Below are positions 33,269-43,709 of a DNA stretch of 64,000 bases, piece after piece. A program made the position numbers and the translations under genes. Below the pieces are notes generated by a model. The model was not told the origin of the DNA and did no database searches. It saw nothing but the letters and a program-made list of their open reading frames with translations. Source of the stretch: UBA668 sp041918155 (lineage in GTDB: Bacteria > Actinomycetota > Acidimicrobiia > Acidimicrobiales > Ilumatobacteraceae); the NCBI GenBank assembly GCA_041918155.1, contig JAYRWH010000014.1:1-64000 (forward strand), in the 5' to 3' direction. Every line of letters begins with the position of its first letter. Position 1 is the stretch's first letter.

Positions 33269-34471
33269 TCAACAGTGGCTCTTGAGGATGTTGTACGGAT
33301 CGACTGGATCGCTGCCGTATCCACCCGGGTGGTACTGGAAATGCAGGTGGAACCCACCGGCGCGGCCGGTCATGCCCACATACCCGACGACGTCACCCTT
33401 GGCGACCCGACCGGTGTGACCCCAGGCCTCGAGGTGGGCGTAGTAGTAGAAGGCGCCGTCGTCGCCGCGAAGGTAGATCGTCATCCCCCCGAGACTGTTG
33501 ACCCTCGCCTCGGCGACACCACTGACGACCGCAAGCAGCAAGGTGCCCTCGCGGGCCATCATGTCGATGCCGTTGTGGTACTTCACCCCCTCGGTGGTCT
33601 GGGGGATGAAGGAGTGGCCGAAACCGGCCTTCGCGTGCCCCGTTGGGCACACCCAGTCGGTGCCACTCCAGTCGACCCCCGACGAGGTGGCGCGGCCGCC
33701 GGCCCCGAGGGGAGCCAACGGATAGCCGATGCCACTGCCGAGCTTGACGCCAGGCCCCATGTCGGCTCCTGCGCCGACGCTGATCAGCACCCCGACCGCA
33801 CGGTTGCCGCCCGCGCCGGCGGCCATCGCCGCGGAGGCGGCCGTTGCCTGCGACTTCACCGCCCGTCGCTTGCGCTCACGATCGAGCGCAGCGCGGGTGG
33901 CGGCGTCCTTCAGCCGCTGCTGCTCCACCTCCTTCAGGTGCTTCACCCTTTCCTCCGCACGCGTCTTCAGCGCGGCAAGCTCCTTCCTCTGCTGTTCGGT
34001 CTGCTGCCGGCGCCGCTCCAGGGTGCGTTGCTTGGCGGCGAGATCGCGATTCGCCGAGTCGAACTCGTCCAAGGCCTGGTCGGAGGAGTCCCAGATCACC
34101 TTCGACAGGGCCGCCACCTGCATCTGCTCTTGGGGCGAGCCGAAGCCGTTGAGGATCGGCGAGCCCTCCATCGAGGACTGGGTGAAACGCCGGATCACCA
34201 CGTCCTCGAGCTGCAGCTGCAGGGTGGACACCTGGCCTTGGAGCCCGGCGATCTCGACGAGGAGATCGGCCTGCTGACCGTTCAATTCCTCGAGCCGCTC
34301 GCTGGCGGAGTTCAGGGCTTCGGCGGCGGCCTGCGCCGCGTCCTGGGCGTCGGCGATCTCGCGAGCGGCCTGCTCGGCCGCACTGTCATCGGCGTGCGTG
34401 ATTCGCGCGGGGAGTGCCGGCACCGTCACCAGCATGCAAGTCGCCCAGGCGATCGCGCAGATACGACGCAT
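33269..34471 (-). CDS. Secreted M23 peptidase with coiled coil (EnvC/NlpD type)
   Basis: A 400-residue protein with a signal peptide (about residues 1-27). A long Ala/Glu/Gln coiled coil (about 30-210) is followed by a C-terminal M23 metallopeptidase domain. Zinc ligands are His and Asp of HNGIDMM and His of FHLHF, and YYYAHLEAWG is a further family block. The architecture is that of cell-wall hydrolases or hydrolase activators of the EnvC/RipA-partner type. The ATG at 34471 is preferred for the signal peptide; a GTG at 34489 is also in frame. The gene sits inside the S10 operon, between rpsJ and rplC. Confidence 0.87.
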   Translation of the reverse strand: MRRICAIAWATCMLVTVPALPARITHADDSAAEQAAREIADAQDAAQAAAEALNSASERLEELNGQQADLLVEIAGLQGQVSTLQLQLEDVVIRRFTQSSMEGSPILNGFGSPQEQMQVAALSKVIWDSSDQALDEFDSANRDLAAKQRTLERRRQQTEQQRKELAALKTRAEERVKHLKEVEQQRLKDAATRAALDRERKRRAVKSQATAASAAMAAGAGGNRAVGVLISVGAGADMGPGVKLGSGIGYPLAPLGAGGRATSSGVDWSGTDWVCPTGHAKAGFGHSFIPQTTEGVKYHNGIDMMAREGTLLLAVVSGVAEARVNSLGGMTIYLRGDDGAFYYYAHLEAWGHTGRVAKGDVVGYVGMTGRAGGFHLHFQYHPGGYGSDPVDPYNILKSHC

Positions 34472-34528
34472 GGATCTTGACGGTATCACTGTTTCAATCG
34501 CGTTACAGCGAGCCCTCCGCCGGCGCGG

Positions 34529-34561
34529 AACGGCCCCACCCGAGCGCCGGGTGGGGCCGTT
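34529..34561 (-). terminator. Terminator after tuf-rpsJ
   Basis: A perfect 14-bp inverted repeat (AACGGCCCCACCCG and its complement) with a 5-nt loop, 38 bp past the rpsJ stop. There is no T tract on the minus strand, so it would be a GC-rich, T-less terminator of the kind common in actinobacteria. It separates rpsJ from the M23 gene. Confidence 0.7.
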
Positions 34562-34598
34562 CTGAGATGTCACCGCGAAGGGTTCGATCTCCGCAGAT

Positions 34599-34913
34599 TC
34601 AGTTGTTCTGGATCTTGATCTCGATATCGACGCCGGCGGGCAGCTCGATGCGCTGCAGGCTGTCGATGGTCTTCGCGTTCGGATCGACGATGTCGATGAG
34701 ACGCTTGTGGACGCGCATCTCGAAGTGCTCGCGAGAATCCTTGTCGATGTGCGGGCCACGGATGACCGTGTAACGGTGCTTGTCGGTGGGCAGCGGGATG
34801 GGGCCGCGCACCGTGGCGTTCGTACGGGTCACCGTCTCCACGATCTTGCGTGTGGATTGATCGATGATCTCGTGATCGAACGCCTTGAGGCGAATACGGA
34901 TGCTCTGTGCCAT
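34599..34913 (-). CDS. rpsJ: 30S ribosomal protein S10
   Basis: A 104-residue S10, which is also the NusE antitermination factor. It starts MAQSIRIRLKAFDHEIIDQS, with GPIPLPTDKHRYTVIRGPHI and the C-terminal LPAGVDIEIKIQN block. It lies 11 bp after tuf. It normally heads the S10 operon; here it is the end of a short tuf-rpsJ unit. Confidence 0.98.
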   Translation of the reverse strand: MAQSIRIRLKAFDHEIIDQSTRKIVETVTRTNATVRGPIPLPTDKHRYTVIRGPHIDKDSREHFEMRVHKRLIDIVDPNAKTIDSLQRIELPAGVDIEIKIQNN

Positions 34914-34924
34914 GTTGCGTCAGC

Positions 34925-36109
<1,185 letters not shown>

Positions 36110-36225
36110 TGCTCTCTCCGTGTGTGTCGGGGATTCAGTGGGTTGTCAAAGAACGCAGCAAGCGTAGCGCCTGGGACGGCGGTTCCACCAGGGCAGTAAC
36201 GTCTGGCCCCGGAGGAATCACCGTT

Positions 36226-38400
36226 GTGACCGAAGCCCGCGAGTACCAACTCGGCATCGACCTTGGAACCACGTACACGGCGGCGGCCGTGGCCCGCGGC
36301 CGAGCCGTCCAAGCCATACAGCTCACGCCCGACGCGCACTCGATGCCGTCGGTCGTGGCCCTTCGCGACGATGGCACCACGCTGGTGGGCGAAGCGGCGA
36401 TGCGGCGCGCCTTGGCCGAGCCGACCAGGGTGGGTCGCGAGTTCAAGCGCCGCTTTGGCGATGCCGCCCCGATCGTGCTCGGCGGCGCCCGCACGAGCGC
36501 CGAGGCACTCACCACCGCCCTGCTCCGTGAGGTCCTCGAGCGGGTGCAACAGGTCGAAGGTGCCCCGCCGAGCCGGGTCACGCTCACCCACCCCGCAGCC
36601 TGGGGACCATTCCGCCTCGACAAGTTGCGAGCCGTCGCGGCCGACGCGGGCATCGAGCAGGTCGACCTGTTGCCCGAGCCGGTGGCCGCCGCGTTGGCCA
36701 ATGCCGACCGCCTGGCCGACGGATCGCTCGTCGTCGTGTACGACCTCGGCGGCGGCACATTCGACGCGGCCGTGGTGAAGGTCGGCGAGAACCGCATCGT
36801 CGGCACGCCCGAAGGGGTCGAGCGGCTCGGCGGTATCGACATCGACGCGCTCGTGATGGCCCACGTCGACGACGCCACCGGTGGCCTCGTCGGCGAGGCC
36901 GACATCGCCGACCCTGACGTGCGCTCAGGCCTGGCCCGATTGGCTGACGACTGCCGGATCGCCAAGGAGGCCCTCTCCGCCGACTCCGAGACCGACGTCA
37001 ACGTCTCGCTGCCGACCGTGCGCAGCACCGTGCGCCTCACCCGCGCCGAGTTGGAAGCGATGGTGCGCCCGCGGCTCGAGGATTCGCTCGCCGCGCTCGA
37101 TCGCACCGTCGCCTCGGCGGGCGCCTCGTGGGACGACATCGCCACGGTGCTGCTCGTCGGCGGCTCGTCACGGATGCCGCTCGTCGCCCAAGTCGTGCGT
37201 CAGCACACCGGCCGCACTGTCACCACCGCGACCAACCCCCACCTGGCCATCGCCCTCGGCGCAGCCCACCACGCCGCTGCCTCCGCACAGGAGGAGTCGC
37301 TTGCGCCGGCGCTCACCCCAACCGCCGTCACCGCGGCTCCTGCCGATCCGCCCGGCACCAGCAGCCGACCCAAATGGCCGATGCTCGCCGGCGCCGCTGC
37401 TGTCGTGGCCGGGCTCGTCGTGGCCGGGCTCGTGGCGTTCGGGGGCGGCGACGACAGCCCGTCCGGCGCCGCCACGACGATGCCGATCACCGCCCAGACC
37501 GGCACGTCGCCGGTCACGTCACCCGGCACCCCACTCGGCACGACAGCCAGTACGGCGCCCGGCACAACGCCCGCCACCGCCGCACCGGGCACTCCGCGCG
37601 AGGTCAACCTCTCGGTAGGCGACGCCAGCCTCACCGCCACCGAGTGCATCGACACCACCGGGCTGGTCGCCCGCTCCACGGCGATCGACGTCGAAGGCCA
37701 GACGCTGGCCGCCATCGTCGACGGCGACCTCTATGTGCTCGCCCTGGACACGGGATCGTGCACCGTCACGGCGCCTGCGGACGAGGTGAGCGGCCTCGTG
37801 CGCAACGGCGAGACCGACTACAGCGCCGTCACCATCATCGGCGACCTTCTCGTCGTGGGTGGCGACGGCGGCGGCGCGATCATCGACCGCACTTCGGGGG
37901 CGGGCGCCGAGTGCGACCTGCTCCGCTCGACCGTGAACCGCACGCTTTCCGGCGATGTGGCCACCTACGACTCGAGCGGCAAGGGCTACGACGAGTTGAC
38001 CATCAGCGTCGACGGCTGCACGCTGAAAGCCGCAGAACGCTTCCCCAACTACGGCTTCTACGCCATCGCCGCGAGCTCCACCAACGTGTACCTCGGCGTG
38101 GCCGACGGCGCCAACCTCGCGGTCGTCGGATTCCGTGGCAACAACCTGCTGTGGATCTACGGCGGCGCCAACTTCGACACGGTCGACGGCCTCGCCACCT
38201 GCGGCGGGTTCGTGTGCCTGCTCGACGCCACCGGCGAGCGGCTAATCGTGCTGACGGCCAACAAGGGCGCGGAGGTGGGAGCGATCGACACTGCCGATCT
38301 CGCCGAGGGAACACCCCAGCGACTCAACCCCGCCGGCGACGGCTGGCTCACCATCGGCGAACCCGGCGAGATCGTGCTGCTGCAGCTCAGCGTGGCGTGA
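36226..38400 (+). CDS. Membrane-anchored Hsp70-like protein with extracellular beta-propeller-like domain
   Basis: A 724-residue fusion. Residues about 8-360 are an Hsp70 nucleotide-binding domain: GIDLGTTYTAAAVARG (phosphate 1), VVYDLGGGTFDAAVVK (phosphate 2) and VLLVGGSSRMPLVAQVV (adenosine). The Hsp70 substrate-binding domain is missing. Instead a membrane segment lies at about 386-406, then a Thr/Pro-rich linker, then a 260-residue domain with repeated beta-strand patterns (AIVDGDLYVLALDTG, LLVVGGDGGGAIID) like a propeller. The ATPase would be inside and the propeller outside. The GTG at 36226 follows GGAGGA by 9 bases. It diverges from tuf and converges on the dynamin-LuxR operon. Confidence 0.85.
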   Translation: MTEAREYQLGIDLGTTYTAAAVARGRAVQAIQLTPDAHSMPSVVALRDDGTTLVGEAAMRRALAEPTRVGREFKRRFGDAAPIVLGGARTSAEALTTALLREVLERVQQVEGAPPSRVTLTHPAAWGPFRLDKLRAVAADAGIEQVDLLPEPVAAALANADRLADGSLVVVYDLGGGTFDAAVVKVGENRIVGTPEGVERLGGIDIDALVMAHVDDATGGLVGEADIADPDVRSGLARLADDCRIAKEALSADSETDVNVSLPTVRSTVRLTRAELEAMVRPRLEDSLAALDRTVASAGASWDDIATVLLVGGSSRMPLVAQVVRQHTGRTVTTATNPHLAIALGAAHHAAASAQEESLAPALTPTAVTAAPADPPGTSSRPKWPMLAGAAAVVAGLVVAGLVAFGGGDDSPSGAATTMPITAQTGTSPVTSPGTPLGTTASTAPGTTPATAAPGTPREVNLSVGDASLTATECIDTTGLVARSTAIDVEGQTLAAIVDGDLYVLALDTGSCTVTAPADEVSGLVRNGETDYSAVTIIGDLLVVGGDGGGAIIDRTSGAGAECDLLRSTVNRTLSGDVATYDSSGKGYDELTISVDGCTLKAAERFPNYGFYAIAASSTNVYLGVADGANLAVVGFRGNNLLWIYGGANFDTVDGLATCGGFVCLLDATGERLIVLTANKGAEVGAIDTADLAEGTPQRLNPAGDGWLTIGEPGEIVLLQLSVA

Positions 38401-38416
38401 ACGGGTGAGTGGGGCC

Positions 38417-38632
38417 TCAGGCCAGGTGATCGCGCTGCTCGCGGGTGAGTCCCGGCGAGCGATCCCCGCGGTCGCCCCACGGGTCTTCGCCGGGTAACAC
38501 CTCGTCGGCCAGGGCCACCACCGACGCGAACGTGCCGGGCAGCTCGAGGCCGACGGCCAACGCCTCCCAGTCCAGGTCGTCGGCGATCGGCCGGAACCGG
38601 CCGCGCAGCCACTCGGGCGGATCACCGCTCAC
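38417..38632 (-). CDS. Small hypothetical protein coupled to the LuxR gene
   Basis: A 71-residue protein of unknown function: WLRGRFRPIADDLDWEALAV and a C-terminus rich in Asp, Arg and Gly (DRGDRSPGLTREQRDHLA). The GTG at 38632 lies in the stop of the LuxR gene (GTGA), so translation is coupled. It is the last gene of the 44138-38417 operon. I do not recognise a family. Confidence 0.6.
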   Translation of the reverse strand: MSGDPPEWLRGRFRPIADDLDWEALAVGLELPGTFASVVALADEVLPGEDPWGDRGDRSPGLTREQRDHLA

Positions 38633-40026
38633 GACATCCCGCCACGACGGATGACCTCGCCGGCCAGTTGGGCCCGGGTATTGACCGCCAGCTTGCGGAA
38701 GATCGCCTGCAGGTGCGCGTCGACCGTCTTCACCGACAGGAACAGCCGCTCCGCGGCCTGCCGGTTGGTGAGTCCTTCGGCCACCACCCGCGCCACCCTC
38801 ATCTCGGCCGGGCTGAGCGCGGCGAGCGGCCCGCTGGGCAGCGCCGACGTTGCCGGCTCGGACGCGTCGACAGCCTGTCGCTCGCGGCGCCGGCGGTGCA
38901 CCGGATCGACCGAGAGCGACGCCGCGGCCCGCCATGCGGCACGCGCCTCGTCGACACGTCCCGACCGCTGGAGGTGTTCGGCCAGCAGCTGCACGTCGTC
39001 GGCCAGGCCGTCATCCGGACCGACCGCCCCTGCCACCAGGTGGCGTACTCGCTCGGGCGCATCGGCGGGCTCCGACCACGCCGCGGCGAGCGCTCGGTGG
39101 GCCGCCCGTCGCGAGGCGATGGCGAGCGAGGCGTACGCCACCACCCGCCGCATCGGATGGTCGAATTGCACATGACCGTCGCCCAGTTGCACCACGCCGA
39201 TGGCCTCCGCGGCTTCGAGCGCGTCGACGCGCTCGTCGAGGCGCAGCAGCGCCCCGGCAACCACGTCGAGGCGGCCCGTCGGCTCAGCAGCGGCCACGCA
39301 CAACGCCCGTCGAGTCGTCTCGGGCAACGCGCGGAGGGGCTCGGCGAACGCCACGATGAGCGCTTCGCTCACCTCGGGCAGGTCGCTGAACCGATGGCGG
39401 CCGTCGCGCTGTTCGGGCGTGCTGCGCCGCGCCAGATCCACTACGGCCAGCGGGTTCCCGCCGGTGAGCTCGACCACCCGCTCCAGCGCGGTCGGGGCGA
39501 GTGGACCCGCCGAACGTTCGAACAGGTCGGCCACCGCTGCTGCCTCCAGACCATCGAGCACCAGTTGCTCGACACCACCGAGATCGACCTCCGGCGGCAA
39601 CGCGGCACCGCCCAACGACAACAACAGCGCCACCCGCGTGCCCACCAGCCGCCGGGCGGTGTAGGCACACGCCGCGGCACTCGCCACGTCGGCCAAGTGC
39701 AGGTCGTCGATCGCGACCAGCAAGGGGGCGCCATCGGCCAGGGCGATGAACGCCGCCAGGAGCTCCACCGGGTCGTGCACGGGCCGACCGAGCAGCTCAT
39801 GGGTGAGCGCACCGGGTACCTGCTGCTCGGCCCGTCGCCCGACCGCGTGGCGCACGGAGAACTCGCGAGCAGCACCCTCCTTCGCGGCCCGGTGCAGCAG
39901 GGAGCTGCGACCGGAACCCGGGGCACCCACGATCGCGAGCGAACCGCCGCGGCCCAGAGCCGCCGCATCGAGCAGAGCGGCGGTGCGGGCGAGCTCGGCC
40001 TCGCGACCCACGAGCGTCGCGGTCAC
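38629..40026 (-). CDS. LuxR-family ATPase regulator
   Basis: A 465-residue regulator: an AAA-type ATPase domain at the N-terminus, a helical middle and a C-terminal LuxR helix-turn-helix (LSPAEMRVARVVAEGLTNRQ, LFLSVKTVDAHLQAIFRKLA). The P-loop is GAPGSGRSS at residues 34-42, with Arg in place of the Walker A Lys, so ATP hydrolysis may be impaired. LALVAIDDLH-like Walker B text reads LLVAIDDLHLAD. The GTG at 40026 overlaps the previous stop. It is co-transcribed with the dynamin-like genes and is the only DNA-binding regulator in the island, so it is a candidate for the shared palindrome. Confidence 0.82.
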   Translation of the reverse strand: MTATLVGREAELARTAALLDAAALGRGGSLAIVGAPGSGRSSLLHRAAKEGAAREFSVRHAVGRRAEQQVPGALTHELLGRPVHDPVELLAAFIALADGAPLLVAIDDLHLADVASAAACAYTARRLVGTRVALLLSLGGAALPPEVDLGGVEQLVLDGLEAAAVADLFERSAGPLAPTALERVVELTGGNPLAVVDLARRSTPEQRDGRHRFSDLPEVSEALIVAFAEPLRALPETTRRALCVAAAEPTGRLDVVAGALLRLDERVDALEAAEAIGVVQLGDGHVQFDHPMRRVVAYASLAIASRRAAHRALAAAWSEPADAPERVRHLVAGAVGPDDGLADDVQLLAEHLQRSGRVDEARAAWRAAASLSVDPVHRRRRERQAVDASEPATSALPSGPLAALSPAEMRVARVVAEGLTNRQAAERLFLSVKTVDAHLQAIFRKLAVNTRAQLAGEVIRRGGMS

Positions 40027-40433
40027 GGGGCACCGCCCGCCACGAGTTCGGACATCACTGTGGCGAACGCGGCACCCGCGGCATCGGCATCGCGGCGAGT
40101 GGCCGCGACCACGACCACGAGGAGTGGATCGCTGTCGGCGCCGCTGCCCGTGACGGCCTGTAGCAGCACCGAGTCGACCGCACCCACGACCTGCACCGCC
40201 ACCTCTCGCGTGCCGAACGACCCCCATTGGCGGAATTCGACGATGGCGCCGGGGCGTGCGGCGATCACCTGCTCGGCAAGGCGCGCGGCGACCCCGCGGG
40301 GATCGCATGCGTTCGCCTGGCGGCGCACTTCCACCACCAACCGGAGCGGCAGCGTGGGGTGCCGGTAGCGCGCCCACCCGTCGCCCCCACCGGTGGCCAG
40401 CCATCCGGTCGGCCGCGGCGGCGCACTAGCCAT
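40023..40433 (-). CDS. Small hypothetical protein, possibly LpqN/DcrB-like
   Basis: A 136-residue protein with no membrane segment. It has alternating beta patterns (LRLVVEVRR, GAIVEFRQWGSFGTREVAVQ, DPLLVVVVAATRRD) that faintly recall the PsbP/LpqN-type fold also suggested for the 46214-46744 product. The ATG at 40433 overlaps the end of the upstream GTPase gene by 8 bp. It lies between a GTPase and the regulator in one coupled operon. The function is unknown. Confidence 0.6.
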   Translation of the reverse strand: MASAPPRPTGWLATGGGDGWARYRHPTLPLRLVVEVRRQANACDPRGVAARLAEQVIAARPGAIVEFRQWGSFGTREVAVQVVGAVDSVLLQAVTGSGADSDPLLVVVVAATRRDADAAGAAFATVMSELVAGGAP

Positions 40434-41874
40434 CGGCGGGGTCCAGCGCCTGCTCGTACACCCGCGCCATCGTCTCGCACACTTGCACCAGCAGCTGGCC
40501 GGCACGGGGATCGCTGCTGCGCAGCCGCCAGCGCTCGATGGCGTCGAGCAGCCGCGGCTCGGCGAGTACACGGGCCGCGCCAACCGGGTCGGTGGAGTCC
40601 AGCAGCATCTGTTCCACCTCTGCGCGCTCCGCCCCGCTCGTGCGCACGACATCGGCCATCACCAGATGGGCCGCGGTGAGCGCGGCGATCTCGCCGCCGC
40701 GGGCTTGCACCTGCTCCAGCTCGGAGCGGATACCACGAACGAGGTCGGGGTGGTCGGCGTCGAGCTCGCGGGCGAGTGCGTCGAGCGCCACCATCGCCGA
40801 GCGGGCCTTCAGCGTGCGGGCCCGGGGCAGGAACCGCTCGCGGATCAGCGCCCTCAGCTCGGACAGCCCTGAGGCCTCGAGCAGCACCCGCGCCAGGTCG
40901 CTCGCGGTCGCCGCCCGGCCACTGCGCAGCTCGTCGACCGCCAACCGCACGCCGAACAGGCCCAGTCGGCCGAGCAGCGCCCGGCGAGTCTCGACGGTGA
41001 GGGGTGAGAGGCTGACATCGCACAGGTCGTCGACCGAACGCAGCATCACGCGCAGCTCGTCGTCGGCCACCTGGGCCAGGGTGCGCAGCGCCGCCATCTC
41101 CGTCTCCCGCAGAGTCTGCGCGGTCTCGGCGAGGAGGCCGGCGACCGGCACGACCGCACCTACCAGCGCACGAACCCGCTCGTCGCGGCCCATCCGCTCG
41201 GCGATGCGGCGCGCAGATTGCAGCGCGTCGGGCCGACACGCGCCGATCTCGTCCGGCCGGGCGAGCACGGCGATGCTGTTCACCGGCGAGGCACCCACCA
41301 CCCGCCGGTCGAGGAACGCTTCGAGGAACTCGGTGTCGAGCGCGTGCAGGTGGCGCATGAGGTAGATCACCGCGTCCGCGCCGGCCGGGTCGTCGTGGTG
41401 CACCAGGAAGTCGAGGCTGCGCCTGCTGGTGGCCCCGTCGAGCGATCCGAGGCCGGGTGTGTCGACCAGGGTGAGGTCGGCCAGCACGGACGACGGCCAG
41501 CCCACGTCGATGCGGTCGAACTCGCCGTGCGGCGTTCCGCCGAGGTCGATCCCCCACGCACCATCCTGCTGGGTCATGCGCAGGGGCCGTACTCGCCCGT
41601 CGAGACCAACACCGTTCACGTCGTAGGCGTCGGCACGGTGGTAAACGGTGACGACGCGGGTGCACTCCCCCGCATCCGTCGCCGCCAGCCGTTCGCCCAC
41701 CAGTGCGTTGAGCATGGTGCTCTTGCCCGCCTTCACCCTGCCGGCGATAGCGACGCGCAGGGGGCCCATGGCCCGGGTGCGGATGACGCGGGCCTGCTCG
41801 GCGTGTGGTGTGCCGGGCACGGTGCGCTCGATGCGCTCACAGAGGTCGGCGATGAGGGCCACGGTGTCGGTCAC
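40426..41874 (-). CDS. Dynamin-like GTPase, IniC-like
   Basis: A 482-residue bacterial dynamin-like protein. The P-loop is GRVKAGKST (about residues 45-53), the G2-like Thr lies in AGECTRVVTVYH, G3 is VDTPGLGS, and the G4 position reads LARPDEIG, a weak form of TKxD. The C-terminal half is helical. Size, order and placement after a second, larger dynamin match mycobacterial IniC (about 493 residues). IniA and IniC are membrane-remodelling GTPases induced by cell-wall stress. The GTG start overlaps the IniA-like stop. Confidence 0.8.
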   Translation of the reverse strand: MTDTVALIADLCERIERTVPGTPHAEQARVIRTRAMGPLRVAIAGRVKAGKSTMLNALVGERLAATDAGECTRVVTVYHRADAYDVNGVGLDGRVRPLRMTQQDGAWGIDLGGTPHGEFDRIDVGWPSSVLADLTLVDTPGLGSLDGATSRRSLDFLVHHDDPAGADAVIYLMRHLHALDTEFLEAFLDRRVVGASPVNSIAVLARPDEIGACRPDALQSARRIAERMGRDERVRALVGAVVPVAGLLAETAQTLRETEMAALRTLAQVADDELRVMLRSVDDLCDVSLSPLTVETRRALLGRLGLFGVRLAVDELRSGRAATASDLARVLLEASGLSELRALIRERFLPRARTLKARSAMVALDALARELDADHPDLVRGIRSELEQVQARGGEIAALTAAHLVMADVVRTSGAERAEVEQMLLDSTDPVGAARVLAEPRLLDAIERWRLRSSDPRAGQLLVQVCETMARVYEQALDPADG

Positions 41875-43706
41875 GGTGCGACCTCCCCCAAGGCCTCGAG
41901 CGCAGCGACTGCATCGGCGACCGTGGTGGCGACCTGCTGCAGGTCGTTGCGGCGACGATCGATCGCCTGCAGATCGGCGGCACGCTCTTCGCTGCCACGG
42001 TTGAGACCGGCCTTGGCCTGCGCGGCCGACTCGGTCCAGGTGCGCTGCAGTTCGCCGAGCAGCGCACTGAACTCGTCGCGCAGCTCGCGCTGTACGGTGC
42101 GCAGCAACACCCCCAACTCGTTGGTGACCTCGAACTGAACATCGTCAGTGAACTGGCGCAACTGGGTGCGCGCCGTCTGGCGGCGCATCGACACCTTGCG
42201 CTTGCGGTCCTCCAACAGCTGGTAGCCGCCGAACACTGCGCCCACGGCCAGCATCACCGGGTTGCTCACCAGCAAAGTGGCTGCCGCCGCCGGCAGGAAC
42301 TGCGACGTCATGCCGAACAGCATGATGCCGCTCTGCGCGCCGCGTAGGCCGGTGAGGCCCGTCTGCACCGCCTTGCCCCCGGCGGAACTGGTGTCCAGCG
42401 GCTTGCCCCGCCACAGGTCGGCCACCGACATGTCGCGCACCGAGAGCGCGCCCGCCGCGCCGCCCAACGCTTCGTCCTCCGCGGCGAGCAACTCGAGCAG
42501 TTCATCGCGGACGTTGCGCCGCCCCTCCTCCACCGTGGCGAACAAACGTGTGACCGCGGCGGCGAGATCTGCTTGCAGCTGTTGGGCCTGCTGCTCCCAC
42601 TGTTCGGAGGACTTCAGCGTCTCGATCGCTTCCTCGTGGGTGCGCATCAGCTCGCGAAGCGATCCGCGGAACGAGAATCCGGCGTCATTCGACAGGTCTG
42701 CCATGCGGTCACCGAGGGCGATGCTCCAGCGGGCGCCGGGACCGCGAAGATGCTCGATGCGCTGCACGGCGGCGGCCACCTGTGCCTCCAGCGCGGCCAA
42801 CGCCGTGGGCTCGACCAACACCTCACGCCGGCGATCCAACCCCTCCTGCACAGTGCGTACCAGCGCGGCCACTTCGGCGCCGATCCGGCCCGCCGAGGCC
42901 GACCTGGCCGGCTCCACCACCCCCTCGTGCAACGCCACCAATAGCGCAGCGACGCCGCCTTGGTGCCCGCCGTCCAGGCGGTACAGCTCGCTCGACACCG
43001 GGAACACGGGGATGTCGAGTCCGAGCCGGGCGAAGTGCCCCTCGTCGAGCGCGCTGATTCGCCGCCATTCGGGGGCGATGTCGGTCTTGGTGAGGGCGAC
43101 GATCACGTGCGGGCACCGATTGCGGGCCTCGGTGAGAAACTCCAGTTCGGGTTGGCTGAGTTCGGCCGTCGCATCGGTGACGAACACCATCCCATCGGCG
43201 AACGGTAAGAAGGCGAGCGTCGCCGCGCCATGCCCGGCCCGGACACCACCGGCGCCCGGGGTGTCGACGAGGGCGAGCCCGTCGGCGAGCGCCGCCGACG
43301 GCAGGGAGATGTCGACCCGCTCGACCTGGTCGCGCTCGTCGGCGCCGTCGGCTTCGCTGATGTAACGGGCCGCCTGCTCAATCGCCACACGCTTGGTGGT
43401 GGCCTCGCCGTTCACCCGCAGCCGCACCAGTGCACCGGGTTCGTCGCCGTGGCGCACGAGCGTGATCACCGAGGTGGCCAGATCGTCGTCGACCGGGCAC
43501 ACGGGTGCGCCGACGATGGCGTTGACGAGCGAGCTCTTGCCCTGTTTGAACTCCCCCACCACGCACACCACCGTGGTGGGTCGGTCAAGGCGGGCACGAG
43601 CGCCGGCGACGCGGGTGCACAGGTCGTCACGGCCCTCCTCGGCGAGGACGGCATCGAGCCGTTCCAGCGCTTCGTCGATGCGGTCGAGCAGCTCGTCGGG
43701 CGTCAT
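41871..43706 (-). CDS. Dynamin-like GTPase, IniA-like
   Basis: A 611-residue dynamin-like protein. P-loop GEFKQGKSS (residues 51-59), G3 VDTPGAGG, G4 ALTKTDIAP. A hydrophobic stretch at about residues 458-492 (FLPAAAATLLVSNPVMLAVG) sits in the helical stalk and could be the membrane-inserting tip. Mycobacterial IniA (640 residues) has the same plan and membrane fission activity. It forms a coupled pair with the next GTPase, as two-dynamin systems often do, and starts 3 bp after the acidic repeat protein. Confidence 0.83.
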   Translation of the reverse strand: MTPDELLDRIDEALERLDAVLAEEGRDDLCTRVAGARARLDRPTTVVCVVGEFKQGKSSLVNAIVGAPVCPVDDDLATSVITLVRHGDEPGALVRLRVNGEATTKRVAIEQAARYISEADGADERDQVERVDISLPSAALADGLALVDTPGAGGVRAGHGAATLAFLPFADGMVFVTDATAELSQPELEFLTEARNRCPHVIVALTKTDIAPEWRRISALDEGHFARLGLDIPVFPVSSELYRLDGGHQGGVAALLVALHEGVVEPARSASAGRIGAEVAALVRTVQEGLDRRREVLVEPTALAALEAQVAAAVQRIEHLRGPGARWSIALGDRMADLSNDAGFSFRGSLRELMRTHEEAIETLKSSEQWEQQAQQLQADLAAAVTRLFATVEEGRRNVRDELLELLAAEDEALGGAAGALSVRDMSVADLWRGKPLDTSSAGGKAVQTGLTGLRGAQSGIMLFGMTSQFLPAAAATLLVSNPVMLAVGAVFGGYQLLEDRKRKVSMRRQTARTQLRQFTDDVQFEVTNELGVLLRTVQRELRDEFSALLGELQRTWTESAAQAKAGLNRGSEERAADLQAIDRRRNDLQQVATTVADAVAALEALGEVAP

Positions 43707-43709
43707 GGT

